A DNA stretch of 46,165 nucleotides, taken from the NCBI GenBank assembly GCA_024638765.1, contig JAHEJT010000001.1:32712-78876 (forward strand), read 5' to 3'. How positions within the stretch are numbered: position 1 is the stretch's first letter; the number at the start of each line of letters is the position of its first letter. The notes beneath the pieces were generated by a model. It was not told the DNA's origin. It ran no database searches and saw only the letters and a program-made list of their open reading frames with translations. This DNA comes from Verrucomicrobiales bacterium (GTDB lineage: Bacteria; Verrucomicrobiota; Verrucomicrobiia; Verrucomicrobiales; DEV007). Of this stretch, positions 7,494-16,537 are shown piece by piece. A program made the position numbers and the translations under genes.

Positions 7494-8789
7494 ATGGAAT
7501 TCATCGACGCCATAGACGCCCTCCCCAGGAGCCTCGCCATCATCATGGGCGGGGGCGCCGGCACCCGGCTTTACCCCTTGACCAAGAACCGCTCCAAGCC
7601 GGCGGTCCCCCTCGGCGGCAAATACCGTCTTGTCGATATCCCCATCAGCAACTGCATCAATTCCGGCCTCGGCCAGATCTACGTCCTCACCCAGTACAAT
7701 AGCGCCTCCCTCAACCGGCATATCACCGGTGCTTTCAAGTTCGACACTTTTCACAATAACTTCGTCGAGGTCCTCGCCGCCCAGCAAACCCCGGAGGGAG
7801 ATCAGTGGTACCAAGGCACCGCCGACGCCGTGCGCCAGAACCTGCGCTACTTTCTCGGCCGCCCCTACCAGCATTACATCATCCTCAGTGGTGATCAGCT
7901 CTACAATATCGACTTCCGCAAGGTCCTCCACGAGCATCTCGTCAATAAGGCCGATATCACCATCGCCACCCTGCCCGTCGAGAAAGAGGAGGCCAAGAGT
8001 TACGGCATCATGGAATCCGATTCCAAGGGGCACATCACGCGCTTCGTCGAAAAACCGCAGGAGGAGGAGGAGCTCGCTGAATTGGCCATGTCTCGAAAGG
8101 TCCTCAAGAAATACGACATCGATCCCGAGGCCGACCACTTCGAGGCCTCCATGGGCATCTACATTTTCAACCGCGACGTCCTCGTGGAAGCCCTCAACAA
8201 CGAATATCCCGATTTCGGTAAAGACATCATCCCCGCCGCCATCAATAAGCACAAGGTCATGAGCTACGTCTTCCAGGGGTACTGGGAAGACATCGGGACC
8301 ATCCGATCCTTCTTCAAGGCCAACCTCGACCTCTGCCGGGTTGTCCCCCTCTACGATTTTTTCAATCCCCGCTCACAGATCTACACCAACGCGCGATTTC
8401 TCCCGGCCAGTAAGATCAATGGCGCCACCATCAAGGAAGCCCTCATTTCCGACGGCTGCATCATCTCCGAAGCCAATATCGAGAACTCCGTGATCGGGCT
8501 GCGCTCCGTCATCGAAAGTGGGAGCGTCATTAAGGATACCATCATCATGGGCGCCGATTTCTTCGACCTGGAAGAAGAGTCAGGAGCCACGGAAACGCCC
8601 TCGGTCGGTATTGGAAAAGACTGCAATATCTATTGCGCCATCATCGATAAGAATGCGCGAATCGGGGACAACGTCACCATCAATCCCGAAGGGAAACCGG
8701 AGAATTACGACTCCGAGAATTACTTTATCCGGGACGGCATCGTCGTGGTCCCCAAGAACGCGGTAATCCCGTCGGGAACCCTTATCTGA
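7494..8789 (+). CDS. glgC: Glucose-1-phosphate adenylyltransferase (ADP-glucose pyrophosphorylase)
   Basis: A 431-residue nucleotidyltransferase that makes ADP-glucose for glycogen synthesis. The N-terminal domain has the pyrophosphorylase signature IIMGGGAGTRLYPLTKNRSK, then GGKYRLVDIPISNCINSG, and WYQGTADAVRQN. The C-terminal part is a left-handed beta-helix (LISDGCIISEANIENSVIGLRS; IIDKNARIGDNVTI). The form is close to the plant and cyanobacterial type. The start is ATG 7494 after AAGGCTGGAAA. It is divergent from glmS (113 bp), so two sugar-phosphate genes share a control region. Convergent with the next gene, with only 10 bp between the stops. Confidence 0.95.
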   Translation: MEFIDAIDALPRSLAIIMGGGAGTRLYPLTKNRSKPAVPLGGKYRLVDIPISNCINSGLGQIYVLTQYNSASLNRHITGAFKFDTFHNNFVEVLAAQQTPEGDQWYQGTADAVRQNLRYFLGRPYQHYIILSGDQLYNIDFRKVLHEHLVNKADITIATLPVEKEEAKSYGIMESDSKGHITRFVEKPQEEEELAELAMSRKVLKKYDIDPEADHFEASMGIYIFNRDVLVEALNNEYPDFGKDIIPAAINKHKVMSYVFQGYWEDIGTIRSFFKANLDLCRVVPLYDFFNPRSQIYTNARFLPASKINGATIKEALISDGCIISEANIENSVIGLRSVIESGSVIKDTIIMGADFFDLEEESGATETPSVGIGKDCNIYCAIIDKNARIGDNVTINPEGKPENYDSENYFIRDGIVVVPKNAVIPSGTLI

Positions 8790-8799
8790 ACGCCCGGCC

Positions 8800-10392
8800 T
8801 CAGCGGGCCCCCGCGTACCGGCTGCCACCTCGCACAATGGTGTGCAGATCCCGGGTATCCAGGTTCTCAATCACTACCTGGGTGGGGCGGACGTCCACAA
8901 CCCGGTACCGGTCCGCAAAATCTTCGCCCACCGCAGTAAACTCATCCTTGGCACGGACGTCATAAGCTGTCCCGCTGGCGTCCATTTCCATTACCGCATA
9001 GGTCTTGGAAGATTTCGACGGCAGATCCTTCACCAGCAGATGCCGCTCACCCGAGCGCATATCTTCGACCACCATCTGTGATACATCGACCAGCCCCCCT
9101 TTGCCCTGCTTGCTGCTGGCGTGCTTGCGCTCCAGCCTGACCACGCGCAAACCCGTATCACTAATCTCCTCGCCTTCACCTACCGTCACCAAGGATCGCT
9201 CTCCGTAAAGAACCCGGACTTCCGCGGCCCCTTCTTCCACCCCCCTCAACACCACCGGGAGATGTTCCTCGCGGTAACTCCTCATCTGAAACTGTTCCGC
9301 CATTGCGCGAGAATCCATCGCCGCGCCAGCGATAACTTCCGCACTGTCCAGCCGGCGGGGTTTCCGGGCCCGCACCGGCAGACGAGCCATCATGGATCCC
9401 GCACTGCTGATCGAGCTCCCGGCCGGCCGCCAATCCGCCGGTTCCAGTGATTCACCATGGGATGACTTCTCAATCTCCTCCGCCACCGCGGCCACCGCCT
9501 CGATGATCCCTCCCCCGTCGGGCACAAAAGTCTCAAATTCCTCGAGCACCGCCACCGCATCCATCCCCTCCAGCCCGAATCCCTCAGCCACATCCGCGAC
9601 CATCTCGCTCTTCTCACCGAACTCCGGCGGCTGGTTCAGATGCTCGCTCACCTCTGCATGATTGTTGGCCGCCGCCAGGTCCGCGGCGCTGGCATCCTCA
9701 CGGTCCAGCGCATAGCGGTTGGCCCCGTTGGCCAGCAGCACCTTTACCGCATCGAGATGCCCGTTCATCGCCGCAATCATCAACGGCGTCTGGTGGTTGG
9801 GGCTGCGCGTGTTGACGTAGGCCCCGTGGTTCAGAATCAAATCGATCACCTCCGGGTCCCCCTCGAAAGCGGATATCAGCAGGGCGTCATCCAACAACTC
9901 CATCGACCGCGGCGCCAACACCTCCACGGCGCGCCCATGACCCTTGAATGCTGCCAGCGTCAGGGCACTCCAACCGTCCTCGTCTTTCGCGTAGGGATCT
10001 ACCCCCTCCCGCAGAAGCACCCGGATCACCTCGAAATGCCCCCCCTGGGCAGCGAAAAGCAGCGGCGTCCGCCCGTTGGACCCGGCGAGGCCGGATTCGG
10101 CTCCACGCTCCAGAAGAAACTCCGCCACCCCGGCACGCCCGGTTTCCGCCGCGCGAATCAATGCCGTCGCCCCGTCCTCCGACTGGACGTCGACCCCCAT
10201 CCCCGCGGTCAGGAACGCGTCCACGCCGGCGCGATCACCGCGGCCTGCGGCCGTGTGAAAGTCGTCGGGCGTGAAATCGTAATTCAAGTCATGGAGTGCC
10301 CGGATCGCGTGTTGCTGCGGATCCCGGCACCCCATGAGGACGATGGACAGACTGACAAGGCAAGAGAGGACCCACGGCCGGCGGTCGATCAT
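8800..10392 (-). CDS. Ankyrin-repeat lipoprotein
   Basis: A 530-residue exported protein. The signal peptide ends LSIVLMGC with lipobox Cys22, so it should be lipid-anchored. Residues about 42-235 contain roughly six ankyrin repeats (for example DGATALIRAAETGRAGVAEFLLERGAES as one unit, NGRTPLLFAAQGGHFEVIRVLL as the next). A poorly conserved middle region follows. The last 60 residues (DRYRVVDVRPTQVVIENL, then DTRDLHTI) look like the small beta domain seen at the C-terminus of PilP/GspC-type proteins; that reading is by eye. No partner gene is adjacent. A scaffold role in the envelope is the most that can be inferred. Confidence 0.85.
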   Translation of the reverse strand: MIDRRPWVLSCLVSLSIVLMGCRDPQQHAIRALHDLNYDFTPDDFHTAAGRGDRAGVDAFLTAGMGVDVQSEDGATALIRAAETGRAGVAEFLLERGAESGLAGSNGRTPLLFAAQGGHFEVIRVLLREGVDPYAKDEDGWSALTLAAFKGHGRAVEVLAPRSMELLDDALLISAFEGDPEVIDLILNHGAYVNTRSPNHQTPLMIAAMNGHLDAVKVLLANGANRYALDREDASAADLAAANNHAEVSEHLNQPPEFGEKSEMVADVAEGFGLEGMDAVAVLEEFETFVPDGGGIIEAVAAVAEEIEKSSHGESLEPADWRPAGSSISSAGSMMARLPVRARKPRRLDSAEVIAGAAMDSRAMAEQFQMRSYREEHLPVVLRGVEEGAAEVRVLYGERSLVTVGEGEEISDTGLRVVRLERKHASSKQGKGGLVDVSQMVVEDMRSGERHLLVKDLPSKSSKTYAVMEMDASGTAYDVRAKDEFTAVGEDFADRYRVVDVRPTQVVIENLDTRDLHTIVRGGSRYAGAR

Positions 10393-10427
10393 GACGAATC
10401 CATCTATAATAAAATTTATGGTGTAAT

Positions 10428-10455
10428 ATGTTAACTATTTTGATTATAAAAGTCA
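10428..10455 (-). promoter_or_regulatory. Possible sigma70 promoter for the ankyrin lipoprotein gene
   Basis: Minus strand TTGACT (10455-10450), 16-bp spacer, TAACAT (10433-10428), in a strikingly AT-rich island (10393-10500). It would give a leader of about 30 nt. A 9-bp direct repeat, TTAACTATT, sits at 10431 and 10473. From 10500 to the tRNA I see nothing further. Confidence 0.4.
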
Positions 10456-10705
10456 ACAAATATTATAGAAATCTTAACTATTCCTGGAAATACCTAAGGC
10501 CAGGCCTAGTCCATCGGGGAACACGCACCCCGGGACAGAGAAATCCAGCTCGCGAGCGCAGTGAGAAGATTCCGTAGGGACAAGCCCTCCCCGGGGGGCT
10601 TCTGCGCTTCCCGAACGAATCGGCAATGGCCTGTCTCGATGTCGAATCCGGGAGGGAACCCCGGCGCCTCCCGCCCTCCCTCGATCCTGCGCAGAACTGA
10701 AAAAG

Positions 10706-10777
<72 letters not shown>

Positions 10778-10886
10778 GGAGCAGGCGTCCACATGGTGAA
10801 CGCTGCTTAATTGCCTCAAATCCCGCCGGAAATCAAACAAAAGATTGCTTTGGCCCTTCGGCCCAAGTCCAGGGAGCCTGCCGCCC

Positions 10887-10935
10887 GTCCACGGGCGATG
10901 GTCCACGGTCCACGCTCCACGCTCCACGGTCGATG
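10887..10935. repeat. Seven-base-phase repeat (GTCCACG word)
   Basis: Seven units in exact phase from 10887: GTCCACG (three times), CTCCACG (twice), GGCGATG and GTCGATG. Perfect phase over 49 bp. Confidence 0.88.
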
Positions 10936-11018
10936 ATTCGTAATCCGCATTCGCCCTCGCTCTTCGCCCCCCTCTACGTCATCCCGCTCCCCCCTCTACG
11001 TCATCATGCTGCCCCTCT

Positions 11019-11172
11019 ATGTCATCCCAAGCGGAGTCGAGGGATCCCACTCTTCAGGGAGTGGCTTCGATTTTATGACAACGCTCGGAAGCGGCGCCAG
11101 CGCGCGTGGGTTTTCCATTGGAGAGCGCTTTTCCCACGGTTGAGGGATCCCTCGACTCCGCTCTGGATGACA
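11019..11172. repeat. Family A REPIN-like paired palindrome, copy 2
   Basis: The left arm starts ATGTCATCCCAAGCGGAGTC (11019-11047) and the right arm is 11145-11172 (GGATCCCTCGACTCCGCTCT, then GGATGACA). About 97 bp lie between. Upstream tips CTACGTCATC at about 10975 and 10997 repeat the left end at 21-22 bp spacing. The 10778-11251 gap contains only this and the heptad repeats. Confidence 0.9.
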
Positions 11173-11213
11173 GACCTTGAAGTGTGGAGCCGTCAACCCC
11201 TCGATCCGCCTGC

Positions 11214-11255
11214 CGATTAACGATTAACGATTAACGATGAACTAATAACGCTTAA
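11214..11255. repeat. Seven-base-phase repeat (CGATTAA word) over the kdtA stop codon
   Basis: Six units in exact phase: CGATTAA three times from 11214, then CGATGAA, CTAATAA and CGCTTAA. The last unit contains the kdtA stop codon (TAA, complement of 11252-11254). Confidence 0.88.
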
Positions 11256-12607
11256 CGGCCCCGAAACCGCCCGAGCAGCTGCTCCACCGTCCTCCGTGAC
11301 GCCCCCCGGTGCTGCGCGAGCACTTTCTGACCGGCGGCCGCCATCTCCCGTCCCCGCTCCGGATCACGCCAGTATTCCGCCAGCCTCGTCCACAACTCAT
11401 CCGCGTCCCGAACCTGCACCACTCCTCCGGCCTCCCGGAGTTCCCGCACGATGCTTTCAAAATTTTCCATTCGCGGACCGACAAAGACCGGTTTCCCCGC
11501 TCCGATCGGTTCCACCGGGTTCTGCCCTCCCGCCGACAAAAAACTTTTCCCGATAATCACCGCATCCGCCAAGCAATACCAACTCGCCAACTCGCCAGTC
11601 GTATCGACCACCAGGCATCGTTCGTTGCCGCCCACAGCGTCTCTTCCTTCCCTCGCGTCCTCTTGCAACGTCGATCGCAACACAGGTTCGAGACCCAGCC
11701 CCTTCAGATCCTCAACCACCCCCCCGGCTCTCTCAAAATGCCGGGGCACCACGATCAGGAACAAACCGGGAACCTCCTCTCGAAGCTTCCGCCATACCTC
11801 GCCGATCAACTTCTCTTCCCCCGCATGCGTGCTCCCGGCCAGTAAGACAGGGCGCCGCTCCACCCCGGCAACATCCCGCAACAACCCGCGAAACACTTCC
11901 ACCTGCCCCGCGTCGCCTACGGTCTCGATGTCGAACTTGATACTGCCCAACCACCGGATCCGATCCGGCGCCACTCCCAACCCGCTCCAACGCGAAGCGT
12001 CCTCCTCAAACTGCACCAGCACGGCGTCGAGAAGCGCGAACAGCGGCCGCACCAACGGAGCGAACCGCCGGAATCGCGACTCGGATCGGGGCGACAATCG
12101 CGCATTCACCAGCACCACCGGCATCCCCATGGCTTTCGCTTTGCAAACCAGGTTCGGCCAGATCTCGGCCTCCACCAGCACCAGCGCGCGGGGACGGATC
12201 TTGCGCAGGGCCCTCCCGGACGCCCACGGCAGGTCAATGGGATTGTACATCACTGTGACGCTACCCCCCCACTCCGGGTAAAGCCGCTCCGCCAGCGCAT
12301 GTCCCGTGGAAGTCGTCGTCGAGAGCACGATCTTCCAAGTCCGGTCCTGCGACAGAATCGCGTCGATCAATTTTCTGGCGATAAAAACTTCGCCCACACT
12401 CACGGCATGGACCCAGAGGACACGACCGGTTTCCCGGTTCTCTCGCAATCGCTCGCCGACGTCCCAACGGTAAATCCCAAATCGCTGGAGAAAGTCGCGG
12501 CCGTAATTCCCTCGCCGGACCATCTTCACCACGAACCCGGGAAGCGCCAGGATCAAGGCGAACGGCAGGAGCAGATTGTATATCAGAAGAACCCCCTTCA
12601 GGCTCAT
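11252..12607 (-). CDS. kdtA: 3-deoxy-D-manno-octulosonic acid (Kdo) transferase
   Basis: A 451-residue inner-membrane glycosyltransferase that adds Kdo to the lipid A precursor. An N-terminal membrane anchor (about 5-25) precedes the GT30 domain. VLWVHAVSVGE holds the catalytic Glu, and IVLSTTTSTGHALAERL, ALVLVEAEIWPNL, NARLSPRS and GSTHAGEE are family signatures. The C-terminal GT-B half includes the nucleotide-sugar site around SFLSAGGQNPVEP. The start is ATG 12607, overlapping the rsmD stop as ATGA with GGAAGAAGGGAAGGA upstream; the frame is open 25 codons further but inside rsmD. Its presence shows a lipid A/Kdo outer membrane. Confidence 0.95.
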   Translation of the reverse strand: MSLKGVLLIYNLLLPFALILALPGFVVKMVRRGNYGRDFLQRFGIYRWDVGERLRENRETGRVLWVHAVSVGEVFIARKLIDAILSQDRTWKIVLSTTTSTGHALAERLYPEWGGSVTVMYNPIDLPWASGRALRKIRPRALVLVEAEIWPNLVCKAKAMGMPVVLVNARLSPRSESRFRRFAPLVRPLFALLDAVLVQFEEDASRWSGLGVAPDRIRWLGSIKFDIETVGDAGQVEVFRGLLRDVAGVERRPVLLAGSTHAGEEKLIGEVWRKLREEVPGLFLIVVPRHFERAGGVVEDLKGLGLEPVLRSTLQEDAREGRDAVGGNERCLVVDTTGELASWYCLADAVIIGKSFLSAGGQNPVEPIGAGKPVFVGPRMENFESIVRELREAGGVVQVRDADELWTRLAEYWRDPERGREMAAAGQKVLAQHRGASRRTVEQLLGRFRGR

Positions 12608-13188
12608 TCCTTCCCTTCTTCCTTGCGTTTCAGGATCACAATCTCCGTATCTCCGTAAATCCGGGCGTCCACTTCTTGCCATGTTTCACCCGATGAAAGG
12701 CTCCCCGTCCCCTTCCTCCGCTCGAAAACCAACAGGGCGCCCGGCGCAGCAATCGCGGCCAGGTCGCCACCCGTAAGAATCCCACCCAAAATATCGTCGT
12801 CCTTCGCATCTTTCCTATAAGGCGGATCGGCAAAAATCAATTCATATGCTTCCAGGCGCCCACTCCGCTTTTCGCTCCCCAGATAACTCTCCACCCGGCG
12901 ACACTCCACCTTCGCCCGGGACTTCAGGGAAGTGCGCTCGAGATTCTCTTCAATCACCGCGGCCGCACCCCGGTTGCTCTCCACGAAGACCCCCTCCCGT
13001 GCGCCCCGGCTGAGAGCTTCGATCCCCAGGGCACCTGAACCGGCGTAGAGATCCAGAACCCGCGCATCGCACACTCGCTCTCCCAATATGGAAAAAAGAG
13101 ATTCCCGCACGCGATCGGAAGTCGGGCGACTCACCGTCCCGGGAACCTTCAGACGTATGCCCCCTGCCTCACCCGAAATCACCCGCAT
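12604..13188 (-). CDS. rsmD: 16S rRNA (guanine966-N2)-methyltransferase
   Basis: A 194-residue RsmD-type SAM methyltransferase modifying G966 of 16S rRNA in the 30S subunit. The N-terminus is MRVISGEAGGIRLKVP, then the typical RPTSDRVRESLFSIL, SAM motif I VLDLYAGSGALGIEALSRGA and catalytic motif IV FADPPY. Length is close to E. coli RsmD (198). Its stop overlaps the kdtA start by 4 bp, and its start is 9 bp after the AsmA-like gene, so it sits inside an envelope operon. Confidence 0.95.
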   Translation of the reverse strand: MRVISGEAGGIRLKVPGTVSRPTSDRVRESLFSILGERVCDARVLDLYAGSGALGIEALSRGAREGVFVESNRGAAAVIEENLERTSLKSRAKVECRRVESYLGSEKRSGRLEAYELIFADPPYRKDAKDDDILGGILTGGDLAAIAAPGALLVFERRKGTGSLSSGETWQEVDARIYGDTEIVILKRKEEGKE

Positions 13189-13197
13189 GGTTCCCCC

Positions 13198-14958
13198 TCA
13201 GTCGTTTGCGGCGCCGGACTCCCCGGGAGCAGCGCCCTCGCCCGGGTCCCCCGGCTTCCGCGCACCCGTGCCCTGCGCCGCCTCCTGCATCAATGCCGAA
13301 AAGATTTTCCTCAATTCTCGCACCCGCACGTCTCCCGGGGCCGCCTCCCAAAGGTTGAATGTCGGATCGGCCACCGAATTGCGCACCAGGTAATCGCGGA
13401 AATAGCGCTCCGAGGAGTCGTGCTGCCGGAATCCAAAAGCGTATTGCGCAGGCAGACGAGACTCCAGCGCCTGGATCGCGTGATAAATTCGGTCACTGAT
13501 ATAAAATCGTGAAGCCATACTCAGCGCTCCCGCGAAATCAATAAAGCCGCGTCCCGTCAGCGCGATCTCCGGACTGGCGACCCGCAACTCGTCGACCAGG
13601 ATCTGCCCTTTGTTCACCGCGAAGGTAAAACCCATTTCATCGAAAGGCATTTCCTGATAGTGCTTCCCCTCGGTCTCAACGGCACTGGATCCCAATAACC
13701 CGCTCCTGCGCATTCTCGCTCCCTCCACTTGGCAGCGGCCCGCTGCCCGGTAACTCGAGGGCACTCTCAGGAATCCCTCGGCGCGTATCGCCGAGAAAAT
13801 TTTCCCGGCGCTGAACTCCAATTCCAACCGGCTCCGCTCGGAAAACTCTTCCAGACTGATATCTTTACCGCGCGCCAACACGCGAAAAGGCAAGGCCGCA
13901 CTGATGGGCGATGCCTGGATTTCCGCTTCGATCGTCCCGTCGGCACATTCTGCGGTGAAACCTTTGAAGTGAAGCACAAGACCGCCCGTTTCAATTTCGG
14001 ACTTCAGAGAAGTCAGTTCGATACGATCAAACAAGACAGCCCTGGAGGCCGAAAACTTCCCCTTGTCAGGCGGCTCGCCTTCCAAATCGAATCGCCATTC
14101 CATGTCCTCAACCTCCAGAAGCGGACTTTCTCCTTCAAGGGTGACCACCCGAAACGCGCCGCCATCTAAAACGACGTCTCCGAAGTGAATCTTGCGTCCG
14201 TTGTACACGATCACCAGTGCGCTCTTGCCGGCACCCGCCTTTTGCACCGGGCCCGCGGGCCCAGTGCCTCCCTGTGCCTGCGTGGTGCCGCTTTCAGTCG
14301 CGCCGGCGGTCGCTTTGCCGAGCCCGGCGGTGCCTCCCGCCACGACCGCACTTCCGCCGGCCGGCGCAATCACTCCAATCGGAGACGCTGTCCCCACTCC
14401 AGTTCCCGGCTGCGCAACAACCGTTCCACCGGTCCCCGGCCGCCCGCCGGGCGCACCGGGCAAACTCGGTACCGGTAACCCAGGCGCAGCCCCTTCCGTT
14501 TCACCGCCTCCAGCCAACGGCGGCGCTGCCGGCACCACGCGCGGGGAGAAAATTCTGGGAAGCAGGAGTCGTCCGTCGGCCGCCCGCGCCACCGTGATCG
14601 CAGGCTCATCTATCGCGATTTCCCGGACCCGGACGCTCCCCAGCGGCAAGGTCCACCAGTTCACCTTGAGACGCATCTCTCTTCCGTAAAAAAACGGCGG
14701 GGGAGAGAGCTGCTCCTCATTCTCCCGGGGCAATTCCATGCGTAGGTCTCTCAGTCCGACCCCGCCCCAGGGAGTCACGCCGATTCTTTTAAATTCCAAG
14801 GGCGCGCCAATCAGAGCTTCAACCCGCCCGGATAGCCCGGCCCGCGCGCGCTCTGAATTCAAAAACAGGTTGAGCCCGATCCATCCAATCGCCCAAATCG
14901 CCAGCGGAACACCAAACGCAATCCAAACCCATTTCTTCTGGCGGGGGGCACTTTCCAT
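13198..14958 (-). CDS. AsmA-like membrane-anchored protein with a long Pro/Gly linker
   Basis: A 586-residue protein with one N-terminal transmembrane segment (about 10-33), then an AsmA/DUF748-like start (NSERARAGLSGRVEALIGAP; GSVRVREIAIDEPAITVARA) and repeated beta-strand pairs typical of periplasmic AsmA-type proteins, including FRVVTLEGESPLLEVEDMEW. Residues about 139-246 are an unusual Pro/Gly/Ala/Thr-rich segment splitting the domain, and the last 22 residues are similarly low-complexity. AsmA-like proteins act in outer-membrane lipid transport or assembly; placement before rsmD-kdtA fits that. The exact function is not assignable. Confidence 0.65.
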   Translation of the reverse strand: MESAPRQKKWVWIAFGVPLAIWAIGWIGLNLFLNSERARAGLSGRVEALIGAPLEFKRIGVTPWGGVGLRDLRMELPRENEEQLSPPPFFYGREMRLKVNWWTLPLGSVRVREIAIDEPAITVARAADGRLLLPRIFSPRVVPAAPPLAGGGETEGAAPGLPVPSLPGAPGGRPGTGGTVVAQPGTGVGTASPIGVIAPAGGSAVVAGGTAGLGKATAGATESGTTQAQGGTGPAGPVQKAGAGKSALVIVYNGRKIHFGDVVLDGGAFRVVTLEGESPLLEVEDMEWRFDLEGEPPDKGKFSASRAVLFDRIELTSLKSEIETGGLVLHFKGFTAECADGTIEAEIQASPISAALPFRVLARGKDISLEEFSERSRLELEFSAGKIFSAIRAEGFLRVPSSYRAAGRCQVEGARMRRSGLLGSSAVETEGKHYQEMPFDEMGFTFAVNKGQILVDELRVASPEIALTGRGFIDFAGALSMASRFYISDRIYHAIQALESRLPAQYAFGFRQHDSSERYFRDYLVRNSVADPTFNLWEAAPGDVRVRELRKIFSALMQEAAQGTGARKPGDPGEGAAPGESGAAND

Positions 14959-15007
14959 GAAATTAGTTCGCTGATCGACACGACATCATTGCCGTGTCCC
15001 GCCATGT

Positions 15008-15454
15008 TCATCGCTCGCCGGCAATCGGCGCAGGGTCCGGCAACAGATCCCGCCGCACCCAAAACTGACGGTTGACATGCTCGCCGGAGAGAATTTCAAC
15101 TTTTACAAGATCCAGCTCCTGCTGCAGCGTCGTGGCCGTCACTGCCTCCGGGATCTCCACGATTCCCGCCACGGCCGCACCCTTCCCTCCCGTGGCAAGC
15201 CGGAAATAGTAATCGCGCAGAGCTTCCGCCTTTGCGGCAAGGGGCACCGGGTTCGCGGATCCATCAATGGTGACGACGACACCAGGAGGATATATCGACG
15301 GGTCCGTATCCGCCTCGGCCAAATCAGCTCCAGCCAACAGAATACCCACACGCGCGCTGGTTACGAGGGCTCCTGCAAAGAATACCCATACCAAGGTGAG
15401 AACAAACGTGCGCAAGATGGCGCTACCCGGTGTCCTCTCTGAATCTTCAACCAT
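15008..15454 (-). CDS. Small membrane-anchored protein of unknown function
   Basis: A 148-residue protein not recognised. One N-terminal hydrophobic segment (about 16-36) is followed by a soluble region that includes GVVVTIDGSANPVPLAAKAE and a mixed alpha/beta C-terminal part. It is 9 bp downstream of the rhomboid gene and 49 bp upstream of the AsmA-like gene, so it is very likely in the same operon; a periplasmic or membrane-associated role is the only inference. Start ATG 15454 gives the sensible N-terminal anchor. Confidence 0.7.
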   Translation of the reverse strand: MVEDSERTPGSAILRTFVLTLVWVFFAGALVTSARVGILLAGADLAEADTDPSIYPPGVVVTIDGSANPVPLAAKAEALRDYYFRLATGGKGAAVAGIVEIPEAVTATTLQQELDLVKVEILSGEHVNRQFWVRRDLLPDPAPIAGER

Positions 15455-15463
15455 ACCGGTTCG

Positions 15464-16417
15464 TCACCTGCGGTTGGCTCCTTTCCCGATGTGCTCGCTG
15501 CCGTCCTCCAGGATTCGACGTTCATCCTTGGTCAGACTTTGAAATCCCTCTCGATTAATTTTATCCAATACGCGATCCACCTCGTCGGATAAATCATCCT
15601 CTTCCTTCGTCAGGATCTTGGCGTTGACCACTTTTCCCTTGCCAAATTTTTTCGACCATCGTTGCCGCTTGGTGTGAACCCGTTCACGTGCTTCACGCTC
15701 GGCACGCATCCGCCGCAATTCGCTCAATTTCACCGGTCCACCGCCGTATCCAAGCACCCGGACGTAATACCATCCGGCCAATGCGCCCACGATATGCGCC
15801 AGGTGGGCGATGTGCGTTCCCGCGCCGAAAATCGAGGCCACCAGGAACCAGATCACGGACACCCCCACCAGCCCCAGCGCCAGGTATTTCGCCCGCAGGC
15901 GGATGGGAATGACGAAATACAGGAGCATGAGCAATTCCAACTCCGGCATCAGGGTTGCAAATGCGCACACCAGCGCAAAGGCCCCCGCCGAGGCTCCAAT
16001 CAGAGGATCGTTCGGCCCGCTGATCACCAGCTGCCCGAGGGCGCCGAGCACTCCTCCCAGAAAATAGACTCCGAGAAAATGCTTGGTCCCGAGAATCTTC
16101 AGCACATGTTTCCCGGCGAAATATACCAGGAACATGTTCCCAAGAATGTGCAGCACGTTTCCGTGCACGAACATATACGTGATCAGCCGGTGAACTTTTC
16201 CCTCAGCTAAAACCTCGCGGCTGACCGCTCCCATCTGAAGCGCCACCAACTGGTGAGATTCGGGATCGCGCACTTCCTCCCAGAGCAGACCGAAAAAGTA
16301 CTGCAGAATAAAAACGGCGACGTTTATCCAGATAATAATCGTGACAGGAGAAGGCATTTGACGGAGTTGCTGTCCGTCGAAACCGCCGCCTGCACGCATG
16401 TAATCTCGATCACCCAT
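15464..16417 (-). CDS. Rhomboid-family intramembrane serine protease
   Basis: A 317-residue polytopic protease. The rhomboid core has HRLITYMFVHGNVLHILGNM (76-95), the catalytic serine S143 in IGASAG, and the catalytic histidine H208 in LAHIVGALAGW, so the Ser/His dyad is complete. About six membrane segments lie between 25 and 220. The C-terminal 95 residues are cytosolic, basic then acidic, with LTKEEDDLSDEVDRVLDKI and SLTKDERRILE, a tail often found on rhomboids of this type. Substrates are unknown. It leads the gene pair with the 148-residue protein; 120 bp separate it from ilvB. Confidence 0.92.
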   Translation of the reverse strand: MGDRDYMRAGGGFDGQQLRQMPSPVTIIIWINVAVFILQYFFGLLWEEVRDPESHQLVALQMGAVSREVLAEGKVHRLITYMFVHGNVLHILGNMFLVYFAGKHVLKILGTKHFLGVYFLGGVLGALGQLVISGPNDPLIGASAGAFALVCAFATLMPELELLMLLYFVIPIRLRAKYLALGLVGVSVIWFLVASIFGAGTHIAHLAHIVGALAGWYYVRVLGYGGGPVKLSELRRMRAEREARERVHTKRQRWSKKFGKGKVVNAKILTKEEDDLSDEVDRVLDKINREGFQSLTKDERRILEDGSEHIGKGANRR

Positions 16418-16537
16418 AAGCTAAGTCTTGGGCAATTAAGCATAGGCCCCCACCCTTGTCGACAAACCAATGCCGGATCGCGAGGCCTCGAAAAAAAGAC
16501 TTTCCGGCGCAAACACCTGCGGGTAATGCATGCGCGC

